Assembly: GCA_910585665.1 (NCBI GenBank)
Contig: CAJUFI010000039.1
Span: 1 to 39,065, forward strand
Origin: an uncultured Acetatifactor sp.
GTDB lineage: Bacteria; Bacillota; Clostridia; Lachnospirales; Lachnospiraceae
Length of the DNA stretch: 39,065 nt
Reading direction: 5' to 3'
In this document: piece after piece, positions 26,017-34,018 of the stretch
How the letters are laid out: each line of letters opens with the position of its first letter
Position numbering within the stretch: the stretch's first letter is position 1
The notes under the pieces: generated by a model
Told to the model about the DNA's origin: nothing
Seen by the model: the letters and a program-made list of their open reading frames with translations, nothing else
Databases searched by the model: none
Position numbers and translations under genes: made by a program

Positions 26017-26511
26017 ATGGCAAAAGGATTGGTCTATATATACACCGGCGACGGGAAAGGAAAGTCTTCCGCGGCCCTTGGCAGGGCCTTACAGGCAGCC
26101 ATAGAGGGCAAGAGCGCGGTGATTATTCGGTTCCTGAAAGGGAACGGTTCCAAGGAGGCAGATTTTCTGCGCAGGATGGAGCCGGAGATAAAGCTGTTCT
26201 CTTTTGAGAAATCTGATGAAAGCTATGAGGCGCTTTCCGAGGAGAAGAAGCAGGAAGAGATCGTCAATATCAAAAACGAGATTAACTTTGCCAAGAAGGT
26301 TCTGGCCACCAGGGAGTGCGACCTGCTGATACTGGATGAAGTGCTGCGGCTGGTGGAGAAGGAAATCGTGTCCGTGGAGGATCTGAAGGCGCTGCTGGAA
26401 TGCAGGGGGGATACGGACATCATCCTGACGGGCGCCAAGGCGGGGGACGACATCTGCGGCCTGGCGGATGAGATTTCCAGGATAGAGACGTTTCGGAAAG
26501 AAATCCATTGA
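26017..26511 (+). CDS. cobO: CobO/BtuR-type corrinoid adenosyltransferase
   Basis: A 164-residue P-loop protein of the CobA/CobO/BtuR family, which transfers an adenosyl group from ATP to cob(I)alamin or its precursors. The nucleotide loop TGDGKGKSSAALGRA begins at residue 10, and LLILDEVLRLVEKEIVS is the conserved Walker B-like region. It is somewhat shorter than typical CobO (about 170-200 residues). The chosen ATG at 26017 follows GAGGTG; an upstream frame extension lacks a site. No other cobalamin gene is nearby. The promoter of the next operon overlaps its stop codon. Confidence 0.87.
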   Translation: MAKGLVYIYTGDGKGKSSAALGRALQAAIEGKSAVIIRFLKGNGSKEADFLRRMEPEIKLFSFEKSDESYEALSEEKKQEEIVNIKNEINFAKKVLATRECDLLILDEVLRLVEKEIVSVEDLKALLECRGDTDIILTGAKAGDDICGLADEISRIETFRKEIH

Positions 26512-26536
26512 CAGCTTCCATAGATGATGTTATGAT
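26508..26536 (+). promoter_or_regulatory. promoter of the lysine riboswitch-dapA unit
   Basis: A perfect TTGACA (26508-26513) overlaps the cobO stop codon (26509-26511). TATGAT (26531-26536) lies 17 bp downstream. Transcription would begin near 26543, just before the riboswitch. Confidence 0.85.
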
Positions 26537-26549
26537 TTAGACAGAAAAT

Positions 26550-26700
26550 AAGCAAGAAGATAGAGGTTGCGTTTTTCATAAGTACTTTTTCTGATGCGGC
26601 AGGCGCAGGTGAGGGAGGGGGAAAGGGGAACACGCCGAAAGAGCTGCTGTCTGCAGGCCGCGTCTTGGGCATACAGTGAAGAATTGTATGACTGTCATCC
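26550..26700 (+). ncRNA. lysine riboswitch (L-box) aptamer
   Basis: The leader of dapA has the lysine riboswitch landmarks in order: AGATAGAGGTTGCG (from 26558), CATAAGTA (from 26577), GGTGAGGGAGG, ACACGCCGAAAG (from 26631), CTTGGGCATAC and the closing GACTGTCAT. The basal stem pairs GATAG (26559-26563) with CTGTC (26692-26696). In this class lysine binding favours a downstream terminator, which is present, so lysine should turn dapA off. Confidence 0.92.
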
Positions 26701-26746
26701 GTTTTCGAGATGGTGCGCTATCGGTATATATCCTATAGGATTCATT

Positions 26747-26778
26747 CGCCGGCGCTTCATGTGTCGGCGTTTGTTTCT
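26747..26778 (+). terminator. riboswitch-controlled terminator before dapA
   Basis: A 9-bp stem with two G-U pairs (CGCCGGCGC against GTGTCGGCG, 26747-26769, loop TTCAT) is followed by TTTGTTTCTT. It is the expression platform of the lysine riboswitch. Confidence 0.85.
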
Positions 26779-26815
26779 TGAGAACAAGCGAAACAAAGCA
26801 TATGGAGGAGAAGAG

Positions 26816-27700
26816 ATGTCAATTTTCAAGGGTTCGGGTGTGGCCGTTGTTACGCCTATGAAAAGCACAGGGGAAGTGGATTATGAGCAGTTCGCGAAGC
26901 TTCTGGAATTCCAGATCGCCAACAAGACGGATGCCATCATTGTCTGTGGCACCACGGGCGAGTCATCTACGCTGTCCCACGAGGAGCATCTGGAGGTGAT
27001 TCGGTACTGTGTGGAGGTGGTGGCAGGCCGGATTCCGGTGGTGGCAGGCACCGGCTCCAATTGCACGGAGACGGCTGTCTATCTGTCGCAGGAGGCGGAG
27101 AAATCGGGAGCGGACGGACTGCTGTTGGTGAGCCCTTATTACAATAAGGCCACCCAGAACGGCCTGTATGCCCATTTCAAGACAGTGGCGGATTCCGTGA
27201 AGCTGCCCATTCTGCTGTATAACGTGCCCAGCAGGACCAGCTGCAACATTCTGCCGGAGACCATTGTGCGCCTCTGCAGCGATGTGGAGAACATCGTGGG
27301 CGTAAAGGAGGCCAGCGGCAATATCGGCCAGATCGCCCATCTGGCGGCCATAGCCAACGGCAAGGTGGACATCTATTCCGGCAACGATGACCAGATCGTG
27401 CCCATCATGTCCCTGGGCGGCATCGGCGTGATTTCCGTGCTGGCCAATGTGGCGCCTGTTCAGACCCATGAAATCTGCCGGAAGTACCTGGACGGCGATG
27501 TGGTGGAAAGCCGCAGGCTGCAGCTGGAAGCCATGGAACTGTGCAATGCGCTGTTCTGCGAGGTCAATCCCATTCCCGTGAAGAAAGCCCTGGCGCTGAT
27601 GGGCATGGGAGGGGGAGCGCTGCGGATGCCTCTGAGCGAGATGGAGCCCGCCAATGTGCAGCGGCTGGAAAAGGCCATGAAGGCATACGGAATCCTGTAG
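26816..27700 (+). CDS. dapA: 4-hydroxy-tetrahydrodipicolinate synthase
   Basis: A 294-residue aldolase-type enzyme that condenses pyruvate with aspartate semialdehyde in the diaminopimelate/lysine pathway. The Schiff-base lysine is Lys164 in VGVKEASG, the active-site tyrosine is Tyr135 in YNVPSRT, and GTTGESSTLS binds pyruvate. GGAGGAG at 26804-26810 sets the start at 26816 although the frame is open far upstream through the riboswitch. Diaminopimelate feeds cell wall and, through the same product, spore dipicolinate. Confidence 0.97.
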   Translation: MSIFKGSGVAVVTPMKSTGEVDYEQFAKLLEFQIANKTDAIIVCGTTGESSTLSHEEHLEVIRYCVEVVAGRIPVVAGTGSNCTETAVYLSQEAEKSGADGLLLVSPYYNKATQNGLYAHFKTVADSVKLPILLYNVPSRTSCNILPETIVRLCSDVENIVGVKEASGNIGQIAHLAAIANGKVDIYSGNDDQIVPIMSLGGIGVISVLANVAPVQTHEICRKYLDGDVVESRRLQLEAMELCNALFCEVNPIPVKKALALMGMGGGALRMPLSEMEPANVQRLEKAMKAYGIL

Positions 27701-27732
27701 ATACATAGATGGAATGACGGATTAAAAGAGAT

Positions 27733-27819
27733 AGGATGACAAAGTTGGTCATCCTGGGTTGACTCCGGGCCCGCGAGGAGCCATGTCCCCTGGAAAGGGC
27801 GTCGGCTTCCTCGAGGGCC
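27733..27819 (+). other. two stem-loops in the dapA-dapB gap
   Basis: AGGATGAC (27733-27740) pairs perfectly with GTCATCCT (27748-27755). A second, longer hairpin (27768-27819) pairs GGCCC with GGGCC, CGAGGA with TCCTCG and GCC with GGC around one mismatch and one bulge. Neither is followed by a proper T-run. The 303-bp gap (27701-28003) otherwise shows no gene and no convincing promoter. Confidence 0.7.
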
Positions 27820-28003
27820 ATATTTGACAAAAGCGTGGGCGAGCCGGGCAGTTCCCGGTGCGCATATTTGAGTAGGGTTCGGAAAGGATACGTCTCGGCA
27901 GGCTGTCTGCCGTTCCCGGGATGGAAGGAAGGACGCCCTGGGGCGGCTTTGGAATCATGGGCGGCCGGTGAGGGGATTCACAAGTAAAGGAGGAGCGGAG
28001 CAT

Positions 28004-28768
28004 ATGGTCAGGATTATCATGCACGGATGCAACGGAAAAATGGGACAGGTCATCGGCGGCCTGCTGCAGGAGGATAAGGAGGCCCGGCTGGTGGCGGGGG
28101 TAGATGTGTTCGATGACGGACACAATAGCTATCCGGTCTATCAGGATATCTGGGACTGCGATGTGGAGGCGGACTGCGTGGTGGATTTTTCCACAGCCGC
28201 GGCAGTGGACAGGATGCTGGATTACTGCGTGGAGAAGAAACTGCCCTGCGTGCTCTGCACCACGGGGCTTAGCCAGGAGCTGCTGCAGAAGACAGAGAAG
28301 GCCGCGGAGAGCATTGCCCTGCTGCGCTCTGCCAACATGTCCCTGGGCATCAACCTGCTCCTGAAGCTTCTGAAGAACGCCGCAGGGGTGCTGGCCCCCG
28401 CCGGGTTCGACATGGAGATTCTGGAGAAGCACCACAACCTGAAGACGGACGCCCCCAGCGGCACTGCTTTGGCGCTGGCGGATTCTATCAATGAGGAGTT
28501 CGGCCATGCCTATACCTATGTCTACGACCGGAGCGCGAGGCGGGAGAAGAGGCCGGAAAAGGAAATCGGCATCAGCGCTGTCAGGGGCGGCACTATCGTG
28601 GGGGACCATGACGTGATTTTTGCCGGTCCGGACGAGGTCATCACTTTTTCTCACAGGGCGTATTCCAAGGCTGTCTTCGGCAAGGGGGCAATCCAGGCCG
28701 CGAAGTTCCTGGCGGGGAGACCGGCGGGGAAGTACGACATGGGCGATGTGATCGATGCGGCAGAATAA
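28004..28768 (+). CDS. dapB: 4-hydroxy-tetrahydrodipicolinate reductase
   Basis: A 254-residue NAD(P)H-dependent reductase, the step after DapA. The dinucleotide-binding motif is HGCNGKMG (residues 7-14). The active-site segment KHHNLKTDAPSGTA contains His143, His144 and Lys147. AAAGGAGGAG is placed correctly for the ATG at 28004; the frame is open 36 bp further upstream. It lies 303 bp downstream of dapA on the same strand and could be read from the same message. Confidence 0.96.
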   Translation: MVRIIMHGCNGKMGQVIGGLLQEDKEARLVAGVDVFDDGHNSYPVYQDIWDCDVEADCVVDFSTAAAVDRMLDYCVEKKLPCVLCTTGLSQELLQKTEKAAESIALLRSANMSLGINLLLKLLKNAAGVLAPAGFDMEILEKHHNLKTDAPSGTALALADSINEEFGHAYTYVYDRSARREKRPEKEIGISAVRGGTIVGDHDVIFAGPDEVITFSHRAYSKAVFGKGAIQAAKFLAGRPAGKYDMGDVIDAAE

Positions 28769-28834
28769 ACGCCTGGAGGCGCGAAAAGGTGCGCAGCCAT
28801 CGGCTTTCGGAAAGGCGGGAACAGGGGAAAGGGC

Positions 28835-30805
28835 ATGAAGGAGAAGGACAGTCAGGTCTTAAGGGTATTGGCAAGGCAGTATAAAAACGTAGCGGCTGCT
28901 TCTACGGAAATCATCAATCTGCAGTCGATCATGAATCTGCCGAAAGGCACGGAGCATTTCCTGACGGACATCCATGGTGAATACGAACAGTTCAACCATG
29001 TGCTGAAGAACGGCTCCGGGTCTGTCCGCAAGAAAATCGATGAGGAGTTCGGCAATTCGATCAGCAGCAGGGACAAGAAGAGCCTGGCGACACTGATCTA
29101 TTACCCGGCGGAGAAGCTGGAGCTTGTGGAGAAGGAGGAGGACAATCTGGAGGACTGGTACAAGATTGCCCTCCACAGGCTGGTGCAGGTCATCAAGCGG
29201 GTGTCCTCTAAATATACCCGCTCCAAAGTGCGCAGGGCCCTGCCCAAAGACTTCGCCTATGTCATCGAGGAGCTGATCACGGAAAAGGCGGAAATCCTTG
29301 ATAAGGAAGCATACTATAACGAAATCATCCGTACCATCATCAGGATCGGGCGCGCCCCTCAGTTCATTATCGCCTTAAGCCAGCTGATACAGCGCCTGGT
29401 CATCGACCATCTCCACATCGTAGGGGACATCTATGACAGAGGCCCGGGCCCTCATGTGATCATGGACACGCTGTGCGCCTATCATTCAGTGGACGTACAG
29501 TGGGGGAATCATGACGTGGCCTGGATGGGGGCGGCCAGCGGGCATATGGCCTGCATCGCCAGCGTGATTCGGATAGCTGCCAGATACGGGAATCTGGATG
29601 CCCTGGAGGACGGATACGGAATCAATCTTCTGCCCCTTGCCACCTTTGCCATGGAAGCCTATGAGGGCGTGGACTGCAGTGCCTTCGCCATTCGGACCAA
29701 CCAGAACCGGGGCGGCAAGGCTCTGGATCTGGACATCAAGATGCACAAGGCCCTGGCCATACTGCAGTTCAAGCTGGAAGGGCAGCTGATCATGCGCCAT
29801 CCGGAATTCCACATGGAGGACAGGGTGCTGCTGAACCGGATTGATTACGGGACAGGGACGATTTGCATGGTCGATCCCGCCACGGGGGAGCCAAGGGACT
29901 ATGTCATGCGGGACATGGACTTCCCTACGATAGACCCCGCCAATCCTCTGGCACTGACCGAGGAGGAGGAAAAGGTCATGAAGGGGTTGCAGCAGGCTTT
30001 TATGAAATGCGAGAAGCTTCAGCGCCATGTGCGTTTTCTGTATGCCAAGGGCGGCCTTTACAAGATATACAACGGCAATCTGCTCTACCACGGCTGCATG
30101 CCCATGAACGAGGACGGGAGCTTCGCCCAGGTGGAAATCGGCGGAAAGCAGTATGGCGGCAAGGCTTTGTACGATATCCTGGAGCACCATGCCAGGCGGG
30201 GCTATTATGCCAAGGATGAGGCGGAGCGGCTCTACGGACAGGACATGATGTGGTATATCTGGTCCGGGAAAGGCTCGCCTGTGTTCGGCAAGGACAAAAT
30301 GGCCACTTTCGAGCGTTATTTCATAGAAGAAAAAGAGACCCATGCGGAGAAAAAGAACAGCTATTATCGTTTATTGGAGAAAGAAGAGACGGTAGACCGT
30401 ATTCTTGAGGAGTTCGGGCTGTGTGGCAGGGAGTCCCATATCGTGAACGGACATGTGCCTGTGGAGCAGATCCATGGGGAGTCCCCGATTAAATGCGGCG
30501 GCAGGCTGCTGATCATCGATGGCGGGTTTTCCAAGGCCTATCAGGCGAAGACGGGCATCGCAGGATATACCCTTGTCTGCAATTCCTGGGGGATGCGCCT
30601 GGTGGCGCATGAGCCTTTTGAGTCTTCCCGTGCCGCTATCGTGAACGAATCCGATCTGTTCTCGCACTCCATCGATGTGGAGTCCTATCCCCGCAGAAAG
30701 CTGGTGGCAGATACGGATGTGGGGGAGGAAATTCGGGAGCGGATTTATTATTTGGAGGAATTGCTGGAGGCTTATCGGGATGGGACTATCATGGAAGAAA
30801 TGTGA
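28835..30805 (+). CDS. fbp: fructose-1,6-bisphosphatase, class III
   Basis: A 656-residue metal-dependent phosphatase of gluconeogenesis, of the class found mainly in Firmicutes. It has a calcineurin-like phosphoesterase core: DIHGE with Asp45 and His47, GDIYDRG with Asp198, and GNHD at residues 224-227. The long insertions and the C-terminal VNGHVPV and VAHEPF segments are typical, and so is the length. GGGGAAAGGG precedes the ATG. It follows dapB by 66 bp on the same strand without obvious functional connection. Confidence 0.97.
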   Translation: MKEKDSQVLRVLARQYKNVAAASTEIINLQSIMNLPKGTEHFLTDIHGEYEQFNHVLKNGSGSVRKKIDEEFGNSISSRDKKSLATLIYYPAEKLELVEKEEDNLEDWYKIALHRLVQVIKRVSSKYTRSKVRRALPKDFAYVIEELITEKAEILDKEAYYNEIIRTIIRIGRAPQFIIALSQLIQRLVIDHLHIVGDIYDRGPGPHVIMDTLCAYHSVDVQWGNHDVAWMGAASGHMACIASVIRIAARYGNLDALEDGYGINLLPLATFAMEAYEGVDCSAFAIRTNQNRGGKALDLDIKMHKALAILQFKLEGQLIMRHPEFHMEDRVLLNRIDYGTGTICMVDPATGEPRDYVMRDMDFPTIDPANPLALTEEEEKVMKGLQQAFMKCEKLQRHVRFLYAKGGLYKIYNGNLLYHGCMPMNEDGSFAQVEIGGKQYGGKALYDILEHHARRGYYAKDEAERLYGQDMMWYIWSGKGSPVFGKDKMATFERYFIEEKETHAEKKNSYYRLLEKEETVDRILEEFGLCGRESHIVNGHVPVEQIHGESPIKCGGRLLIIDGGFSKAYQAKTGIAGYTLVCNSWGMRLVAHEPFESSRAAIVNESDLFSHSIDVESYPRRKLVADTDVGEEIRERIYYLEELLEAYRDGTIMEEM

Positions 30806-30808
30806 GAA

Positions 30809-30937
30809 GAAGTTCTAAGCCTGCAAAGTACGCAGGCTTAGAACTTCCAGGTTCGCTTGAGCGAATAAATTCGCTTGCGGGCGTCTCACAGGCCAGAATG
30901 CCCGGGCGAATCTTTTTCGCCTTGTGCATGGGTATTC
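30809..30937. repeat. cluster of palindromes after fbp
   Basis: Three structures follow the fbp stop. A perfect 16-bp inverted repeat (30809-30824 with 30832-30847, loop of 7) comes first. Then TTCGCT/AGCGAA (30852-30865) competes with AGCGAAT/ATTCGCT (30860-30875), so only one can form at a time. Last is a nested hairpin with GAATGCCC (30896-30903) against GGGTATTC (30930-30937) around GGCGAA/TTCGCC. No strong T-run follows on the plus strand. On the minus strand TTCTCACATTTCTT follows the first repeat, so it may end transcription of the lipoprotein gene. Confidence 0.8.
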
Positions 30938-30984
30938 TTCCAGACATCCACCGGGGCGTGGTTTGGTTTATGGGTTGGGGCTTT

Positions 30985-31479
30985 TTATCTTGTGGTGTTG
31001 CCGTACATGTTGCTGCGGGCGTTGCCGGCGGGGGTGGAGTTGTTGGTTTCGGAGCCTGTGGTGTCGGTGCCGCCGGAGACGGTGCCGCCGTTGGCGCTCG
31101 TCTCGTCGTTGCCGGTGAGGTCATCGGTTATATTGTCGATGCCGTCGGTGACGTCGTCTACTGCGTTGTCGATGACGTCTCCGGCATCGTCGAGCAGGGA
31201 ATCATCGTCTCCTTGGGTGGCTCCGCCGGTTCCGGTTACGCTGCCATCGGTGTCGTTGGCGTCGGACGAGCTGCTGGAGTTGCTATTGTTGGTATTGTTG
31301 TTGTCGTTGGTTCCGGCGGAACCGGAGCCGGAATCCTGAGTGGTGGTTCCGGCCATGCTGTCGGAGTTGTTGTCCTTTTTGTCATTGTTGGTGCAGGCGG
31401 TGGCCATGCATACGTAGGCAATCACCAGACCCAGGGCCAACAGTTTCTTGGATCCTGCGTACTTTTTAGCTTTTTTCAT
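30985..31479 (-). CDS. putative lipoprotein with a disordered Asn/Asp/Ser-rich body
   Basis: A 164-residue protein with a lysine-rich N-terminus, a hydrophobic stretch (residues 13-27) and the lipobox ATAC ending at Cys29. The mature part is almost entirely Asn, Asp, Ser, Gly and Thr, with an acidic centre of repeating DD pairs (DDVTDGIDNITDDLTG). No domain is recognisable. AAGGAGG with correct spacing lies before the ATG at 31479. The opposite strand is also open over this region but has no comparable start signals. Function unknown; a surface spacer or ion-binding tether is possible but unsupported. Confidence 0.72.
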   Translation of the reverse strand: MKKAKKYAGSKKLLALGLVIAYVCMATACTNNDKKDNNSDSMAGTTTQDSGSGSAGTNDNNNTNNSNSSSSSDANDTDGSVTGTGGATQGDDDSLLDDAGDVIDNAVDDVTDGIDNITDDLTGNDETSANGGTVSGGTDTTGSETNNSTPAGNARSNMYGNTTR

Positions 31480-31743
31480 ATTATACCTCCTTGCCTGCTT
31501 TCGCGGGCTAAATCTAATCCTTGGAATCTTCGGATTCCGAAAAATTGTCTGCTGTTTGCGGACGTTTCCCCACGGTCGGTTGCGGGGAGAAATCAGGCCA
31601 TGGCGCATAGGTTGTTTTTGCGCAGAATGGCTGACTTGCCAATAGTATGCGGACTGTGGATTGTTTTATGCGGGAATGGGATGACTGGGAAAATCTGGTA
31701 AAAATTCCGGAAGAGATTTTGGTGTGGAAAGGAAGGGCGCGGG

Positions 31744-32523
31744 ATGGAATTCAGGCCATGTATCGATATCCATAATGGCGAAGTGAAGCAGATTGTGGGG
31801 GGCAGCCTTCGGGACGCGGGGGACGCGGCGGAGGAGAATTTTGTGGCGGGGAAGCCGGCTGCTTTTTATGCGGGGCTTTACCGGGAGGCCGGAATCCGGG
31901 GAGGACATGTGATTTTGTTGAATTCCAGGGACAGCGAGCATTATGGGGCCACCAAAAGGCAGGCGCTGGAGGCGTTGAGGGCTTATCCGGGCGGCCTGCA
32001 GGCAGGAGGCGGGATTGGTCCGGACAATGCCGAGGAGTTCCTGGATGCCGGGGCGTCCCATGTCATTGTGACTTCCTATGTGTTCCAGGGGGGTAGGATA
32101 CGGTTCGACAGGCTGGAGCAGATGCGGAGCGCGGTGGGAAAGGACAGGCTGGTGCTGGATTTGAGCTGCAGAAAGACGGCGGAGGGATACAATATCGTCA
32201 CGGACAGATGGCAGAATCTCACCCGGGAGAAGGTGGAGGAGCCGCTGCTGGAGCGCCTGTGCCGTTATTGTGACGAGTTCCTGGTCCATGCCGTGGACGT
32301 GGAGGGGAAGTCGGGAGGCATTGAGGCAGAGCTGGCCGCCCTGTTGGGAAAATGGGACAGGACGCCTGTCACTTACGCGGGGGGCGTGCACAGTTACGGG
32401 GACCTGGAGCTGCTCCGGAAGCTTGGCGGGAACCGTGTGAACGTCACAATCGGGAGTGCGCTGGATTTGTTCGGCGGTCCGATGTCCTGGGAAAAAGTGC
32501 TGGACATGTGCAGAAACGGATGA
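31744..32523 (+). CDS. hisA: eukaryotic-type phosphoribosylformimino-AICAR ribotide isomerase
   Basis: A 259-residue TIM-barrel protein that strongly resembles the HisA form of fungi and plants (yeast His6) rather than usual bacterial HisA. Matching segments are CIDIHNGEVKQIVGG at the start (Asp8), HVILLNSRD, LQAGGGIG, VIVTSYVF, LVLDLSCRK, HAVDVEGKSGGI, YAGGVHSYGDLELL and GSALDLFGG. The reaction is the Amadori isomerisation of ProFAR in histidine synthesis. It stands alone, with no other his gene in the window, and is followed by a terminator. GGAAAGGAAGGG precedes the ATG. Confidence 0.9.
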   Translation: MEFRPCIDIHNGEVKQIVGGSLRDAGDAAEENFVAGKPAAFYAGLYREAGIRGGHVILLNSRDSEHYGATKRQALEALRAYPGGLQAGGGIGPDNAEEFLDAGASHVIVTSYVFQGGRIRFDRLEQMRSAVGKDRLVLDLSCRKTAEGYNIVTDRWQNLTREKVEEPLLERLCRYCDEFLVHAVDVEGKSGGIEAELAALLGKWDRTPVTYAGGVHSYGDLELLRKLGGNRVNVTIGSALDLFGGPMSWEKVLDMCRNG

Positions 32524-32550
32524 AAAAATTGTTGAATATACCGATTGAAG

Positions 32551-32594
32551 AAGCTTTCTTTTATGTCCATAAGCATAAAAAAAGCTTTTTTATT
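32551..32594 (+). terminator. terminator after hisA
   Basis: AAGCTTT plus TTTTATG pairs with CATAAAA plus AAAGCTT, giving a stem of about 14 bp with one mismatch and a T-rich end (32586-32594). Confidence 0.8.
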
Positions 32595-32626
32595 TGTGAA
32601 AACATAACAAAAAGCTGCTGTTATCG

Positions 32627-32655
32627 TTGAAGTAGAACTTGGTTTATGGTAAAAT
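32627..32655 (+). promoter_or_regulatory. promoter of the LytM-bactofilin pair
   Basis: TTGAAG (32627-32632) and TAAAAT (32650-32655) are 17 bp apart; the leader is about 20 nt with GGAGGT at 32670-32675. Confidence 0.7.
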
Positions 32656-32682
32656 AGTAAAAGGTTATCGGAGGTGCCTACT

Positions 32683-33444
32683 ATGGGACGTAACGGACAT
32701 AAGCGCAAGAATAACCATGTGGTAATCGTCACATCCGATGCTACGGATGTAAGGATGAGACAGTTTCGTATCCGTCCGTGGATTCTGCAGGTCATCATCA
32801 TCTTTCAGTGTATCGTCATCGGTGCGTTGATTGGGTTCGTCCTCTATGAGAGGGAGGCCTGGGAGGGCCAGCAGCAGCGCACGGATACGGAGAACGGAAC
32901 GATCACCGCCCTGGAAGAGGAGAACGCCGAGCTGGAAAGCCAGGTAGCCGGATTGAATGCCGAGATAGGTGGACTGAATGCCGAGATAGACGGGCTGAAC
33001 GAGAAGGTGAGGATACTGAGCGAGACAGTGACGCAGAAGGCCCAGACCGAGAGCGAGCTCAGCGAGCAGCTGGAGAAACAGACCGTCCCCACGGAATTTC
33101 CGTTGACGGGAAAGACCACCATGGAGGAGGGGACAGGGGCAGACGGAGCTCCTATCTGCGTATTCACGGCAGCCAAGGGCTCGATGGTAGTGGCCACGGC
33201 CAATGGCTCTGTCATTGTGGTCAACGAGGATCCGGAATATGGGAACAATATCTGGGTCGACCACGGCAACGGCTACACCACCATCTACAGATGCGCGGGA
33301 GAGGTCAAGGTGAGACAGGGCGAGACAGTCACACAGGGCGCGACATTGTTTGTGATTACGGAGGAAAGCAGCAAGCTGGGATACCAGATGATGCGGGACG
33401 GCGGATATGTCGATCCAATGGAAGTGCTGGCCATTAGCGGCTGA
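32683..33444 (+). CDS. membrane protein with coiled coil and degenerate LytM (M23-like) domain
   Basis: A 253-residue protein with a basic cytoplasmic N-terminus, one membrane helix (about residues 33-55), and a coiled coil with exact heptads (GLNAEIG, GLNAEID, GLNEKVR). A LytM-like fold lies at about 140-250. The fold is recognisable from WVDHGNGYTTIY, VKVRQGETVTQGATLFVI and DGGYVDPMEVL. The zinc ligands are missing: the usual HxH before the C-terminal strand reads YQM, and the usual YAH reads YRC. It should therefore bind rather than cut peptidoglycan, or act as a scaffold, as known for inactive LytM proteins such as SpoIIQ. The start ATG 32683 is set by GGAGGT. A bactofilin gene follows after 21 bp. 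Confidence 0.85.
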   Translation: MGRNGHKRKNNHVVIVTSDATDVRMRQFRIRPWILQVIIIFQCIVIGALIGFVLYEREAWEGQQQRTDTENGTITALEEENAELESQVAGLNAEIGGLNAEIDGLNEKVRILSETVTQKAQTESELSEQLEKQTVPTEFPLTGKTTMEEGTGADGAPICVFTAAKGSMVVATANGSVIVVNEDPEYGNNIWVDHGNGYTTIYRCAGEVKVRQGETVTQGATLFVITEESSKLGYQMMRDGGYVDPMEVLAISG

Positions 33445-33465
33445 CGAAAGGCGGAGGAACTAGAA

Positions 33466-33927
33466 ATGAGAAAGAAAGAGACACAGATTTCAACTATTAT
33501 CGGAATGACTGCGGAATGCGAGGGGGATTTCAAAGCGGACGGCTCCATTCGGATCGACGGCACGGTGAACGGCAATGTGATGGTGACGGACTGCGTGATA
33601 GTAGGGGCATCCGGATGCGTCAACGGCGACATCAATTCCAGCCGGGTCATCATTGGCGGGGAAGTGTACGGCAACCTGAACGTGCCGGAGAAAGTGGAGC
33701 TGACCTCCACGGCCCGTGTCATCGGCGACATCACCACAGGGGGTCTTGTGATTGACGAAAAGGCTATCTTCCAGGGAAGCTGCAACATGAACCAGGATGC
33801 CAGCAAGCGGCCCAAGCCGAACAACAAGGCATTGAAGGCCATGAAGAAGGAAGCCCTGACGGACATCAACAACGCGCTGAAGGGAACGGATTCTTCCTCT
33901 GGGGAAAGCACCGGCACCGAAGGCTGA
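33466..33927 (+). CDS. bactofilin
   Basis: A 153-residue polymer-forming protein (DUF583). The core (about residues 10-105) is a beta-helix of short repeats such as GSIRIDGTVNGNV, GCVNGDINSSRVIIGGEVYGNL and ARVIGDITTGGLVI. Bactofilins form filaments without nucleotide and place cell-wall enzymes. The C-terminal 45 residues are charged and probably disordered. GGCGGAGGAACT precedes the ATG. Pairing with an M23-like membrane protein is a known arrangement for cell-shape systems. Confidence 0.93.
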   Translation: MRKKETQISTIIGMTAECEGDFKADGSIRIDGTVNGNVMVTDCVIVGASGCVNGDINSSRVIIGGEVYGNLNVPEKVELTSTARVIGDITTGGLVIDEKAIFQGSCNMNQDASKRPKPNNKALKAMKKEALTDINNALKGTDSSSGESTGTEG

Positions 33928-34018
33928 AAAGACAAAACAGATATTAGGAATTGTCGGAAAAAACGGATACAACTTCTTTAGAAATCCGCAGACACTTCCT
34001 TAATATAGAAAGATAAAG

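Noticed and set aside
27824..27852. TTGACA before dapB as a promoter
   Set aside because: The -35 box is perfect but no acceptable -10 box lies 16-18 bp downstream.
30802..31701. Plus-strand frame of 299 codons over the lipoprotein gene
   Set aside because: It has no ribosome site, overlaps the fbp end and runs through the palindrome cluster. The minus-strand frame has AAGGAGG, a signal peptide and a lipobox.
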